From positions 49,812,443-49,876,442 of the forward strand of contig OZ022346.1 of assembly GCA_963989245.1 (NCBI GenBank): a stretch of DNA of 64,000 bases, read 5' to 3'. The notes under the pieces were generated by a model. The model was not told the DNA's origin, ran no database searches, and worked only from the letters and a program-made list of their open reading frames with translations. This DNA comes from Nansenia antarctica. Taxonomy: Eukaryota > Chordata > Actinopteri > Argentiniformes > Microstomatidae. A program made the translations under genes and the position numbers. This document shows, in pieces, positions 45,629 to 56,199 of this stretch (within the stretch, counting starts at the first letter, position 1; each line of letters opens with the position of its first letter).

Positions 45629-46624
45629 GAAGGCGCTACTGAAAGTGATGACAGAACGCATGTCTCAGAAGATACGCGGTCACTTAGTGACGCAAAGGTA
45701 GTTCTGTATTTATCTCTATCTGTATTAGTACATTTATTTTGAAAGCTCTATTTTGACAGCTCTACCATGGGCACTTTTATTTTGATGGGGCATTCTTTGT
45801 TGATTGACTTACGACAGTTCAGGACGAGTCAGTCTCGCGGCATGTGGTTTTTATGAAAAGCTTTAAGTATGTTCACTGCATAATTCTAAGTCTAATATTT
45901 CAGTGATTATTGAGCAGTATTCAAATATTTAAATACATTGAGCAGCAGCTGAAACTTTGTCTAAGAACCAAGATATTGAGAAAGCAGTTCATTCAATGAA
46001 GACGCTGTTCCAAGAGATGATCTTCCGTGCAGGCAGGCGTGCACCCTGGATCAGCGGAGCTGGTGTGTTAAGTGTTCATGTGTTTTCATGTATGGTGTAG
46101 CTTACAAAAGTCTGCCTTTCCACTTATATTTGTGAAACTAAGTAGCCTAAATGTGTTGCGACTGTGCTTACGGTGTTTTAATGGTGTTCGACACGAGTGT
46201 ATTGTAGCAGTAGGGCTCAATTATTTGAAATTGGCGGTTTTTTTTTACTTTTTTTTTTACCTTTTCGGTTAACCGGAAAACCGCGGTTTTAGACTTTGAC
46301 GGTTTTTCGGTTTCAATAATTGGAAACCGTCCATCCCTAATTACGATGTAAAGAAATAGCATGTGATTTTATTTTATTTTATTGCTCAAAATTCCCCCGT
46401 GCCGCCGGAGAACTTTAAGCCCTGCAATATAGCAACATTCTTCAGGATTTCATGCACATTCTACAGCCAGAGACAGATTACATTACATTCTTGTAGCACC
46501 TGAAAATGAGAACCCCATATTGCTGCGAGAGACAGACAGACACCACAGTCACACAGAGTTCCCCAACCCTCCATAATGTTATTCATCTTTTTTCCTCCTC
46601 CCTCCACCCTTCCTCCATCCTTAC

Positions 46625-46736
46625 GTTTGGTTCTTGCTCTGGAGCTCCTGTAGCTCCGCTCTGGGCTCCAGCTCCTGTTCAGCCTGATTTCTTTTCAGCT
46701 TCTCTAAACAATACTGCAACTGGTAGATTTGGGCTT
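46625..46736 (-). CDS. numa1: NuMA-like exon 9
   Basis: 112-nt exon, AATAG acceptor and AAC/GTAAGG donor; encodes AQIYQLQYCLEKLKR and LEPRAELQELQSKNQ, matching the start of the NuMA coiled coil (AQI...RxEL...KN pattern). No later NuMA exon is found before tdrd12. Confidence 0.75.
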
Positions 46737-46901
46737 CTATTAAGGGGGGGGGGGGACAATTAGAATGCAGGAAGCTCAGTATAAGTAGTAGCACCTGGAG
46801 ATATAAAAGCAATTTTCATACAATAGCACAAATAAAATCAACCTGATGGATTGCTTAAATAGCAGAGAAATGCATACCTCTCTATGTGATAGTGGTGCTA
46901 C

Positions 46902-47001
46902 TGTTAGCCAATTCTCTCTCCAGCTCATCCCTCATGTCTCTCTCCTGGGACAGCTGCCTCTGCAGCTTCCTCAGTCTGAACTGAGGAGTGTTCATCAGAT
47001 C
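46902..47001 (-). CDS. numa1: NuMA-like exon 8
   Basis: 100-nt exon after CTTGCAG; encodes DLMNTPQFRLRKLQRQLSQE and RDELERELAN, the hallmark TPQF-R-L segment of NuMA before its coiled coil. The donor (ACA/GTAGCA) is weak, and the phase does not join exon 7 directly, so a small exon may be missing between them. Confidence 0.78.
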
Positions 47002-47211
47002 CTGCAAGGGAGAGCTGAAGAGCATAAAAGTATTTGCAAAAATGTCTGCAGTGTACAGTACATGGGTGATTTAATTCATCAACACTAAATTCAAATGTAA
47101 TTTGGCAATACCCATGCCTCGGAACAGGCAATGTACCTAGAGTCTGAGTTGCCGTTGTACCCATTTCAACACCCCCAAAATGACATGATCACAGTAAATG
47201 GAAAAGTATAC

Positions 47212-47332
47212 CTGACTGAGGAGGAGGCCACAGTGTGGAGCTGCATGAACTGGACCCTCTGTTTGCGGTTGAAGACAGGCGACTCATCATCCGTGAAAGA
47301 GGAGGCACTAGACCCCCATCTACTAGCAAAGG
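47212..47332 (-). CDS. numa1: NuMA-like exon 7
   Basis: 121-nt exon between TTTCAG and CAG/GTATAC; encodes DDESPVFNRKQRVQFMQLHT and VASSSV, parallel to the NuMA segment ending LELQKVASSSS. Confidence 0.78.
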
Positions 47333-47455
47333 CTGAAACATTTGAGAGAGAGAGAGAGAGAGATACTTGCTGTTATTTCAGAACTCTGTGCAGACCACTG
47401 CAGGGGCAGTGTTGTTGAATATGAATATGAAACACAGAAAAATGTTGTGACTTAC

Positions 47456-47547
47456 TTTTCCTTTTCTTCAGATACTTCTCCAGATCACTGCTCACAGAGG
47501 CCGTTCTCGTCGTCCACAACAAAGCGAAGCATGGTGACAAGCTCAAG
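47456..47547 (-). pseudogene. numa1: NuMA-like exon 6 with a one-base frameshift
   Basis: 92 nt; encodes LELVTMLRFVVDDENGL, then runs into TGA. Dropping to the next frame gives VSSDLEKYLKK, the expected continuation, and makes the phase fit exon 7. So one extra base lies near 47485. Either a disabling mutation or a sequence error. Confidence 0.72.
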
Positions 47548-47687
47548 CTAAGGGATAAGGAATGAGCCACTTATGTATTTACAAATATAACTTATAAATG
47601 ACATGCTACAGTATGGAACTGTCATTTAAAAACTGCTTTAAATGCTGTGGTTACTTAGGTCTACAATAATGAGGCCCTGTCCCCTAC

Positions 47688-47762
47688 CTCAATGTTATGC
47701 CCCAGTGTGTGAAGGGTATAATGATCATTATACACAGCATGGTGGAGCAGCAGTAGAACCAC
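47688..47762 (-). CDS. numa1: NuMA-like exon 5
   Basis: 75 nt (25 codons), acceptor TCTCAG, donor GAG/GTAGGG; encodes VVLLLLHHAVYNDHYTLHTL, part of the N-terminal helical Hook-like domain. Confidence 0.75.
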
Positions 47763-48026
47763 CTGAGAAAACACAACAGGTATGATTGAGCACACAGGGT
47801 GACCCCACTAGTAGTAGCGATGCTCTAGTTCTGTCCAGTTCTGTCCGTGAGTGTGGATTACAATTCTGAAACTTGGTCTGTGTTTGGTCTGTGGTGGTTG
47901 ATATTTCTCAGATGCATTAATATGCTTGCCTTGCTGTGGGATCATGTGATGTTATAAGGGATTGGGACAGTCAGATTGTGCCTGGAAAATCAATAACTGT
48001 CATTTATGCAGTGATAAAGCAGATAC

Positions 48027-48115
48027 CTTTGATAGCTCCATCTCTAGGTTTACACCATTACTGAGATGTTCCCAGGAGACCATAGCTCCGTGGTCTGAAC
48101 TGTACCTGCAGTCTC
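48027..48115 (-). CDS. numa1: NuMA-like exon 4
   Basis: 89 nt, acceptor TTTCAG, donor AAG/GTATCT; encodes SWEHLSNGVNLEMELSK. Joins exons 3 and 5 in phase. Confidence 0.75.
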
Positions 48116-48949
48116 CTGAAAAATAGATAGAAGGAGAGACATGTGGAGAGTTATGAGGAAGACTGACGGAGAGAGGGAGCTGGCCATCTGGGGAAATTAA
48201 GTAAAAGACTACGGCCCAAATTACACTGGAAGCGTCAACCTCGCCTTACCTCAGCGGCGTGTGAGTTTCATTTAGGCGCCCATGCTAATGGGCTAGAGCT
48301 CTCACGTGCACCTCATGCTGGCTCCTCCGACTCGCTTGCTATAGAGTCAGAGTCTGGCCTATTTTTCACGTGTGAGGCCGACGTGAAAATTATCTTAACC
48401 AGCAACATAGACTACAGTTTCAATGTCTACATCTAAATATGTCTAACTTTTTTTTAAATCAATACTTCCGCTATCTGTTTCAAAGCAGAAACCCCAGGTA
48501 GACTATAATCATATTATGTTAATAAGTTAAAAGAACATCATGCACCATGAAGGGCAGTATTTTTCCAGTGATTTCTCCCTCTCTCTCTTTGTTCGGTAGT
48601 TTGGTTATTCTCTTGCCACGGCAACATTGTGACGGTATACATTTCCATCTTGCTTATGTTGAGATCGAAGTCGCATGAAATGACATGTCGTTGGCACGAT
48701 CGCAAAATATTAAAACCAATAACATTCCTGTGGAAATGGACATGCTCTGAATAATTTGTCCACTACTCTTTCTACCGTTCTCTCTCTTGCTCACACACAC
48801 ATACACACTTTCTCTTTGCTTCTCTCTGTGTTTCCCTGTCTGTGTGTGCATGACTGCGTTTTGCTTATAACCATTGCACTTTTTGAATCGCTCATTAAGG
48901 ATGGATGACAGTAGAGACTGAACCCAGAACTATTCATAGTGAAATAGTT

Positions 48950-49275
48950 TGGACTATTGTAACGGTCTCCTTTCTGGTCTTCCGAAGAAAGCGATTGGCC
49001 AGCTGCAATGAGTCACAGCAAGAGTTTTAACCAAAACAAGCAGACAAGCTCATATAACTCCTATTTTAGAGACTCTACACTGGCTTCCTGTTAAGTTCAG
49101 GATAGATTTCAAGATCCTTCTGCTTGTTTATAAAGCTCTCACTGGCACAGCACCAGAATATCTGAAAGAGCTTTTGCTAGCATATCAGCCCAATAGAGCT
49201 CTCAGGTCTTCTGATGGTGGTTCTCTGTGTACCACATGTACAAAAGAAGAGATTTGGTCAATCTGAATGTACAAA
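48950..49275 (+). mobile_element. LINE 3' coding remnant in a numa1 intron
   Basis: Plus-strand decayed reading: DYCNGLLSGLP, then LHWLPVKFRIDFKILLLVYK and PEYLKELL, the conserved C-terminal end of L2/Rex1-type fish LINE reverse transcriptases. Contains stops. Confidence 0.75.
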
Positions 49276-49578
49276 GATAGGCCTGGCTGTAGCAGCTACG
49301 CATTAGAGGCGTAACAAAAAACATGGGCAGTAGGGAAGACAGAAAGTTCTGCAAAATTCTGCCACGCACACACAGCTAACGCAGCCAGTGTAATTTGGGC
49401 ATAACAAGGTGCAAGGCATTTGTATTTTGAGTGGACAATCTAACCAGACAGATTAACCTAAACTGATTCTCTTATCCTTGAAAAGTAGTTAGATAAGTAG
49501 TCAATTGCACTTGGAAAAGACTGCAAAATGAAGCTTAACTGATTAAGTTAAGGCAACGTATTTAGAAGTGTGCCCCAC

Positions 49579-49658
49579 CTTGAAGGAAGTCAGAGAGCAA
49601 GCTCAACCGCGCCTGAATGGGCTGGTCCAGGCAGGACTGAGGGGTCTCCACTCCCTTC
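49579..49658 (-). CDS. numa1: NuMA-like exon 3
   Basis: 80 nt, acceptor TAACAG, donor AAG/GTGGGG; encodes KGVETPQSCLDQPIQARLSL and SDFLQ, aligned with the G-E---L-QP---RL---FLQ pattern of the NuMA Hook-like domain. Confidence 0.78.
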
Positions 49659-49821
49659 CTGTTAGGGAGAAAGCTATCAATAAAGACAAGCACAACACAC
49701 AAGATCATCTGCACAAAAAGACCCAGATACATGGCTGACTGCTGTGCAGATACATCAGAGAGAATGGAAGCCACACACATCCCCCCAAAAACACACATAC
49801 TGTGTAGAAATGTCTACCCTA

Positions 49822-51035
49822 CACATAGGGTGCAGAAACTTGGGCACCCCTGGTTTTAATGTCTGTTACAATTAATCTCCAAGTGATTGAAAGCAAACCT
49901 GAAAGTTAAACATGACACCTTTCCGCACATTTTAAAGAAAGGTTTCTTTTTATTTCAATGTTTTGTTTTTCTCATTTCTCATTTTTTAAAAAGGAAAAGG
50001 GCCCTGTGCAAAGGTTTGGGAACCCTTTTGGATTATTCTTTGTTACCTTTTGAGAAGATGATTACTAAGGCCCAGACCAAGGTGATTCAGTCGTTAGGGC
50101 TTCAATGAGTCAGGTGAATATAATTCCAGGGTTGAACTATATATTCTGAAGTAACTCCATGCCTTCTAAAGCCTGACTGTGGTGGCTGTTGTGTCTGGAG
50201 TTAAAAACCATGGGTTCCTCTTAACAGTTGTCCAAGGATATCAGAATGAAGAGACAGTTCACTTCCACCATCAAGGAGAAGGCTACAAAAAACTCTCGCA
50301 ACGTTTCAAACTACCCATTTCCACTGTCAGAAACATCATGAGAAAATGGAAAATAAATGGAACAATTGAAGTCACGGCAAGATTTGGAAGACCAAGAAAA
50401 ATGTCAAATAGAATGGCCCGAGATCTGGTGAGAAATGCTCAGAAGAGCCCACAGATCACTGCAAAAGATCTGCAAAAAACAGTAGCAGACACCGGTCTAG
50501 TTGTTCACAGGACAACAGTACAGCGTACCTTAAACAACAAAGACCTACATGGCAGAGTTGACAGAAAGAAGCCTTTCCTACGACCTCAACACAAAATGAA
50601 GCGTCTGAAGTATGCAAAAGAAAACCTTGAGAAACCTGAAGCCTATTGGAACAATGTGCTTTGAACTGACAAAACCAAAATTGAACTTTTTGGCCACAAC
50701 CAAAGAAGGTATGTTTGGAGAAAAGGGTGAAGCATTTGTAGAGAAGAACAGAAAGACTCTTAGCTGGCTACAGGAAGCATTTGCAAGCTGTTATAGTTGC
50801 CAGAGGAGGAGTTACAAAGTACTAGCTGACAGGGTTCCCAAACTTTTGCACACAGCCTTTTTCCTTGTTTTATTATTTTGAAATTGTAAAAAGACAAATC
50901 TAAATTAATCTTGCTTCAAAATGTGATGAAATGTGTCATGTTTACCATTTAGAGCTTAGGTTTGCTTCTTTTTACTTAGGTATTAATTGTAAAAGGCATT
51001 TTGACTAGGGGTGGCCACATTTTTGCACCCCACTG
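49822..51035 (+). mobile_element. Tc1/mariner-type element, inactive
   Basis: About 1.2 kb with inverted ends: GGGTGCAGAAACTTGGGCAC near 49828 and the complement of GGGGTGCAAAAATGTGGCCA at 51004-51033. TA is duplicated at 49820-49821 and 51036-51037. It holds a broken transposase. Inserted in the intron between numa1 exons 2 and 3. Confidence 0.9.
50179..50880 (+). pseudogene. Tc1-like transposase, truncated
   Basis: The N-terminal DNA-binding part is well kept: KKLSQRFKLPISTVRNIMRK helix-turn-helix, GRPRK hook, then VVHRTTVQRTLN. A TGA at 50662-50664 replaces the codon before TDKTK, where the first catalytic Asp stands. Most of the DDE domain downstream is deleted. Cannot act. Confidence 0.85.
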
Positions 51036-51081
51036 TAGGAATTTAATGTAAAATATAACCAAGCACATTCGCTTTACTCAC

Positions 51082-51167
51082 AAGTTATGCATTAATCTCA
51101 GCAACAACAAGCCATCTTGTAACTGATTGATTTGTAGCAATGGTTGGTCCAATTTCAAGCTGTTGAT
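51082..51167 (-). CDS. numa1: NuMA-like exon 2
   Basis: 86 nt, acceptor CTCCAG, donor ACTT/GTGAGT; encodes INSLKLDQPLLQINQLQDGL and LLLRLMHN. Phase 2 joins exon 3. Matches the INSL/VNSL start of the NuMA N-terminal domain. Confidence 0.8.
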
Positions 51168-51298
51168 CTGGAGATGAGAAAAAGGTTTGAGTCTGCATGA
51201 ACAATTATCAATATCAACTACTAGAGCTTGCTAGCTATGGCCTGTGCCATGTCATATCAAATAGTAAGCTACAGAATTGAGCCTAACTTCTTACTTAC

Positions 51299-51340
51299 CC
51301 ACTCCAACAGGACCAACACTTTGTCTTCGTCTAGTTCCAT
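51299..51340 (-). CDS. numa1: NuMA-like exon 1, start codon
   Basis: 42 nt from ATG (51340) to TGG/GTAAGT; encodes MELDEDKVLVLLEW, leading in phase into exon 2 (combined W-INSL, as in NuMA W-VNSL). NuMA tethers dynein and microtubule minus ends at spindle poles; this part binds dynein light intermediate chain in mammals. Exons 1-9 span 46625-51340 on the minus strand. The long central coiled coil and C-terminal tail, which should follow at lower coordinates, are absent before tdrd12 exons begin, so the locus is a 5' fragment, a short paralogue, or broken by assembly. Confidence 0.78.
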
Positions 51341-51878
51341 GTTCACGACTATCGTCCATTACCAGGCTAAATGGGGAAACATGTCAACACAACAGCAAAA
51401 AAGAACAACATGTCAGTCCTGATACACACTTTCCAAGTGCAGATAACTAGCTCCGTATTATCTCGCAACAACAAAATTTTAAATACTAGCTAGCTACTTT
51501 AGTAGGCTAATAGAATAACAATAACACAAAGTATGTAGCTAGCTACCAATGACTTAGTTAGACGAATAATGATTTGTAAATGAAAATTCTAATGTAGCTA
51601 GTTAGGAATCACATACATTGGCTTTACATAGAGCGTTACGACTTTTTACGATACATTTGCCTCAAAATTGGAGCCAGCTTGCTACTTACTTGCGACGTCA
51701 TCCGTGTTACCACTAATACTATAATATATATTACATACAGACACCACCTCCACTTACATACATACACCTCCTCCGCAGACATGCAGACATACAGACACCT
51801 CCTCCACTTGCATACATACACACACTCACACACTACAAAATCGAATACTCTGTGTCCAACTGGAGTCCACAAGCTCAC

Positions 51879-52003
51879 CGCTGACGTTGATAGGGAGGTT
51901 CAGGGCTGCTGCCGTGACGATGGACGCACAAACAGTGGCGGCAGCTCCCATGTCAGCCCTCATGGCGTCCATCCCCGAGGGCGGCTTCAGAGCGATCCCA
52001 CAG
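51879..52003 (-). pseudogene. lap3: LAP3-like exon b, copy 1
   Basis: 125 nt, acceptor GGCAG, donor GCG/GTGAGC; encodes ALKPPSGMDAMRADMGAAAT and LNLPINVS. MRADMGAAA carries a metal-binding Asp of M17 leucyl aminopeptidases. It joins exon a in phase. Intact in itself, but its partner exon is frameshifted and no other exon is present. Confidence 0.72.
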
Positions 52004-52146
52004 CTGCCACCAGAGAGCAGAGAGAAAGGGAGAGAGAGGGTGGACAAGGTATGAGTGAGTGCCTGAAAGGTGATGTCTGTTGTGGTGGAGGTGGTGGTAG
52101 GGTGAAGATGATGGCGGTGGTGAAGAAGGAGGTGTGTGTGTTTTAC

Positions 52147-52304
52147 CTGTCGAAGGTGACACCCTTGCCCACCAGCAGCAGTGGAGTGTGTGCTGTTGGG
52201 GCAGCTGTTGTAATGCACCTCCAGGAAGACAGGGGGCTCCTCTGAGCCTTTAGGACACACTTAGGAACGCCCCCGTTTTCTGCTCCTCGATCCACTCCAG
52301 AGGC
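52147..52304 (-). pseudogene. lap3: LAP3-like exon a with two frameshifts, copy 1
   Basis: 158 nt, acceptor CCCAG, donor CAG/GTAAAA. Segments in three frames: EWIEEQKTGAFLSV; KGSEEPPVFLEVHYN; TPLLLVGKGVTFD. VGKGVTFD includes the catalytic and metal-binding Lys and Asp of M17 aminopeptidases. Breaks lie near 52253 (in-frame TAA) and near 52190 (CACACA run). The same breaks occur in copy 2. Confidence 0.75.
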
Positions 52305-52419
52305 CTGGGAGAGGGGCGTTACAAGTTTGCTCACACACACAAAGGTTGGTCAACACACACACACGCACACACACAAACAGAGACGCGTACACACACACAC
52401 TCACACCTTTTATGGACGG

Positions 52420-54780
52420 TGACCCAGCCATGACACCACCCTCCAACCCCAACACCCTCCAGCCAGCCATGACACCACCACCCTCCAACCAGCCACAACA
52501 CCACTACCACCCTCCACCCAGCCACAACACCACCAACCTCCACCCTAAAACACTAAACCCTCCACCCAGCCATGACACCACCACCCTCCACCCAGCCATG
52601 ACACCACCCTCCACCCTAACACACTCAACCCTTCACCCAATGACCTAGCCATAACACAACCACCCTCCAACCCAAACACCCTCCACCCAGCCATGACACC
52701 ACCACCCTCCACCCAGCCACAACAACACCACCACCCTCCACACTAACACACTCCACCCAGCCATAACACCACCCTCCAACCCCACCACCCTCGACCCAGC
52801 CATGACACCATCACCCTCCAACCCCAACACCCTCCACCCAGCAATGACACTACCACCCTCCACCCAGCCACGACTCCACCAATCCTAAATAAAATGATTT
52901 ATTGCCTTCGCTAAAAGTATATTTATTTACAAGTGTTTACAAATATTAGACACCACCACCCTCCCCCCAGCCACGAAACCACAACCCTCCACCTAACCAC
53001 AACGCCACCACCCTCAATCCATCCATCCACCCAGCCATAACACCACCACCCTCCACCCAGCCACAACACCTCCACCCAGCCACAACAACACCACCACCCT
53101 CCCCCCAGCCACAAAACCACAACCCTCCACCTAACCACAACGCCACCACCCTCAATCCATCCATCCATCCAGCCACAACACCAACCTCCACCCATTCACA
53201 ACCACAACACCACCACCCTCCAACCTCGACCCAGCCATGACACCACCACCCTCCAACCCCAACACCCAGCACCCTCCACCAAGCCATGACACCACCACCC
53301 TCCACCCAACCATGACAACACCACACTCCACCCAGCAATGACACTACCACCCTCCACCCAGCCACGACACCACCAATCCTAAATAAAAGGCTTATTGCCT
53401 TCGCGAAAAGTATATTTACAAGTGTTTACAAATATTAGACACCACCACCCTCCCCCCAGCCACGAAACCACAACCCTCCACCCAACCACAATGCCACCAC
53501 CTTCCATCCACCCAGCCACAACACTATCACCCTCCACCCAGCCACGAAACCACCACCCTCCACCCAGCCACAACACTACCACCCTCCACCCAGCCACAAC
53601 ATCACCATCCTCCACCCATTCACAACCACAACACCACCACCCTCAACACCACCACCCTCCAACCCCACCACCCTCGACCCAGCCATGACACCACCACCCT
53701 CCAACCCCAACACCCAGCACCCTCCACCAAGCCATGACACCACCACCCTCCACCCAACCATGACAACACCACACTCCACCCAGCAATGACACTACCACCC
53801 TCCACCCAGCCACGACACCACCAATCCTAAATAAAAGGCTTTATTGCCTTCGCGAAAAGTATATTTACAAGTGTTTACAAATATTAGACACCACCACCCT
53901 CCCCCCAGCCACGAAACCACAACCCTCCACCCAACCACAATGCCACCACCTTCCATCCACCCAGCCACAACACCACCACCCTCCACCCAGCCACGAAACC
54001 ACCACCCTCCACCCAGCCACAAAACCACCACCCTCCACCCAGCCACAACACCACCACCCTCCAGCCAGCCACAACACCACCCTCCACCCAGCCACAACAC
54101 CACCCTCCACCCAGCCACAACATCACCATCCTCCCCTCAGCCACAAAACCACCATCCTCCCCTCAGCCACGAAACCACCATCCTCCCCTCAGCCACGAAA
54201 CCACCATCCTCCCCTCAGCCACGAAACCACCATCCTCCCCATAGCCACGAAACCACCATCCTCCCCTCAGCCACGAAACCACCATCCTCCCCTCAGCCAC
54301 AACACCACCACCCTCCCCTCAGCCACGAAACCACCATCCTCCCCTCAGCCACAACACCACCACCCTCCACCCAGCCACAACACCACCACCCTCCCCTCAG
54401 CCACGAAACCACCATCCTCCCCTCAGCCACGAAACCACCATCCTCCCCTCAGCCACGAAACCACCATCCTCCCCTCAGCCACGAAACCACCATCCTCCCC
54501 TCAGCCACGAAACCACCACCCTCCCCTCAGCCACGAAACCACCATCCTCCCCTCAGCCACGAAACCACCATCCTCCCCTCAGCCACGAAACCACCATCCT
54601 CCCCTCAGCCACGAAACCACCATCCTCCCCTCAGCCACGAAACCACCACCACCCTCCATCCATCCACCCAACCAACCTCCACCCAGCCACGACATCACCA
54701 CCCTCCACCCTGCCACAACATCACCACCCTCCACCCAGCCACAACATCACCAACCTCCACCCAGCCATGACACCACCCTC
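52420..54780. repeat. C/A-rich minisatellite, about 26-bp and derived units
   Basis: Tandem variants of CACCCTCCACCCAGCCATGA plus CACCAC; from 54120 to 54650 a shifted family (CATCCTCCCCTCAGCCACGA plus AACCAC). A unit with TTATTGCCTTCGC and ACAAGTGTTTACAAATATTA recurs at about 52890, 53375 and 53830, marking higher-order blocks. Long Pro/His/Thr frames across it are repeat artefacts. Confidence 0.95.
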
Positions 54781-55437
54781 TTACAAGTGTTTACAAATAT
54801 TACTGACAACAGTCATATAACATTAACAATGACCCAAAAACAACTGGGGATTAACAAAGGGTAGGAGAAGGACCATGCGAACGGTGTCACAACAAAACAC
54901 AGCCCTATTCTTCCCTACACCTCTGACCTACCTATATCACATACTAACTAACCTACCCGGAACCTAAACTACCTGCTACAGAACTACGGGGCGTGACACC
55001 CGCTCGCATCTTACCTAATGTTTTTAGACAGCGGTTATCTACGTGATGTAATGTATACCCCAGGGTATCTTACCTAGCCCTTCTCCCGTGGGGAAGAAAA
55101 GAGAAAACAGGGGTCCATCAACACACTAAACCCACAGCTATGAACAAAAGAAACAATTTCTGGTAACAGATTATAAACAAACTAGTCAAACAAAACACCA
55201 CCCCTTCCCTCTCTCGCTACACATGACAAAACACACATTAAGTAGGAGATGATCTTCTGGGTTTGGATGACAACTGATTGAACACAGGTGAGGGCTGACG
55301 AGATAACGATGATGGACAGGACCCAATAACCAACAGGGGAGGAACCACATGCACACCACTTCACCTAGGGGGAGACAGACAGAATGAAAACAAAAACAGA
55401 CACAGGACATAATACAATACATACAAGTCTGTAACAC
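54781..55437. other. unassigned interval between duplicated blocks
   Basis: Starts with the ACAAGTGTTTACAAATATTA word also found in the minisatellite blocks. No exon or transposase recognised; resembles non-coding repeat sequence. Confidence 0.4.
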
Positions 55438-55669
55438 TTGCATACATACAGACACCACCTCCACTTACATACATACACCTCCTCCACTTACATACATACA
55501 GACACCACCTCCACTTACATACATACACCTCCTCCGCAGACATGCAGACATGCACACAGACATACAGACAGACATACAGTCATACAGACACCTCCTCCAC
55601 TTGCATACATACACACACTCACACACTACAAAATCGAATACTCTGTCCAACTGGAGTCCACAAGCTCAC

Positions 55670-55794
55670 CGCTGACGTTGATAGGGAGGTTCAGGGCTGC
55701 TGTCGTGACGATGGACGCACAAACAGTGGCGGCAGCTCCCATGTCAGCCCTCATGGCGTCCATCCCCGAGGGCGGCTTCAGAGAGATCCTACAG
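55670..55794 (-). pseudogene. lap3: LAP3-like exon b, copy 2
   Basis: As 51879-52003, with substitutions near the acceptor that change two residues (CRIS for CGIA); MRADMGAAA is retained. Confidence 0.72.
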
Positions 55795-55937
55795 CTGCCA
55801 CCAGAGAGCAGAGAGAAAGGGAGAGAGAGGGTGGACAAGGTATGAGTGAGTGCCTGAAAGGTGATGTCTGTTGTGGTGGAGGTGGTGGTAGGGTGAAGAT
55901 GATGGCGGTGGTGAAGAAGGAGGTGTGTGTGTTTTAC

Positions 55938-56095
55938 CTGTCGAAGGTGACACCCTTGCCCACCAGCAGCAGTGGAGTGTGTGCTGTTGGGGCAGCTGTT
56001 GTAATGCACCTCCAGGAAGACAGGGGGCTCCTCTGAGCCTTTAGGACACACTTAGGAACGCCCCTGTTTTCTGCTCCTCGATCCACTCCAGAGGC
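55938..56095 (-). pseudogene. lap3: LAP3-like exon a with the same two frameshifts, copy 2
   Basis: As 52147-52304; both frame breaks are shared and at least one silent-type difference (C/T near 56065) separates the copies. Confidence 0.75.
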
Positions 56096-56199
56096 CTGGG
56101 AGAGGGGCGTTACAAGTTTGCTCACACACACAAAGGTTGGTCAACACACACACACACGCACACAAACAGAGACGCGTACACACACACACTCACACCTTT

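Larger units (their letters stand above)
44219..46339. mobile_element. 2.1-kb non-autonomous hAT element with 8-bp target duplication
   Basis: TAGGGATAGACGGTTT at 44219 and the complement of TAGGGATGGACGGTTT ending 46339. ATTACGAT is duplicated exactly at 44211-44218 and 46340-46347. The AGGGATG-type end and 8-bp duplication identify an Ac-like hAT. Near each end are arrays of CGGTTTTCGGTT-like words. Inside lie two 465-bp direct repeats. Confidence 0.88.
40956..46424 (-). mobile_element. outer hAT-like transposon shell with nested insertions
   Basis: CAGGGCTTAAAGT at 40956-40968 and its exact complement at 46412-46424 bound 5.5 kb. Near one end (41280-41720) are remains of a hAT-type transposase on the minus strand. 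Two other elements are nested inside (41872-44078, 44219-46339). No clear 8-bp target duplication was found at the outer ends, so the boundary is less certain than those of the inner elements. Confidence 0.5.
51730..53390. repeat. segmental duplication, copy 1
   Basis: Corresponds to 55440-57290: same order of ACATACATACA-rich repeats, two LAP3-like exons, CA-rich stretch and C-rich minisatellite, with scattered substitutions and repeat-number differences. Boundaries approximate. Confidence 0.85.

Noticed and set aside
40943..46437. 8-bp target duplication for the outer hAT shell
   Set aside because: The bases next to the inverted ends (GTGTGTTG and CAATATAG) do not match, so the outer element is given low confidence.
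53844..54770. 308-codon plus-strand frame rich in Pro, His and Thr
   Set aside because: It is the direct reading of the minisatellite unit; similar frames appear in several phases and on the other strand (Trp/Gly/Val-rich), so it is a repeat artefact.
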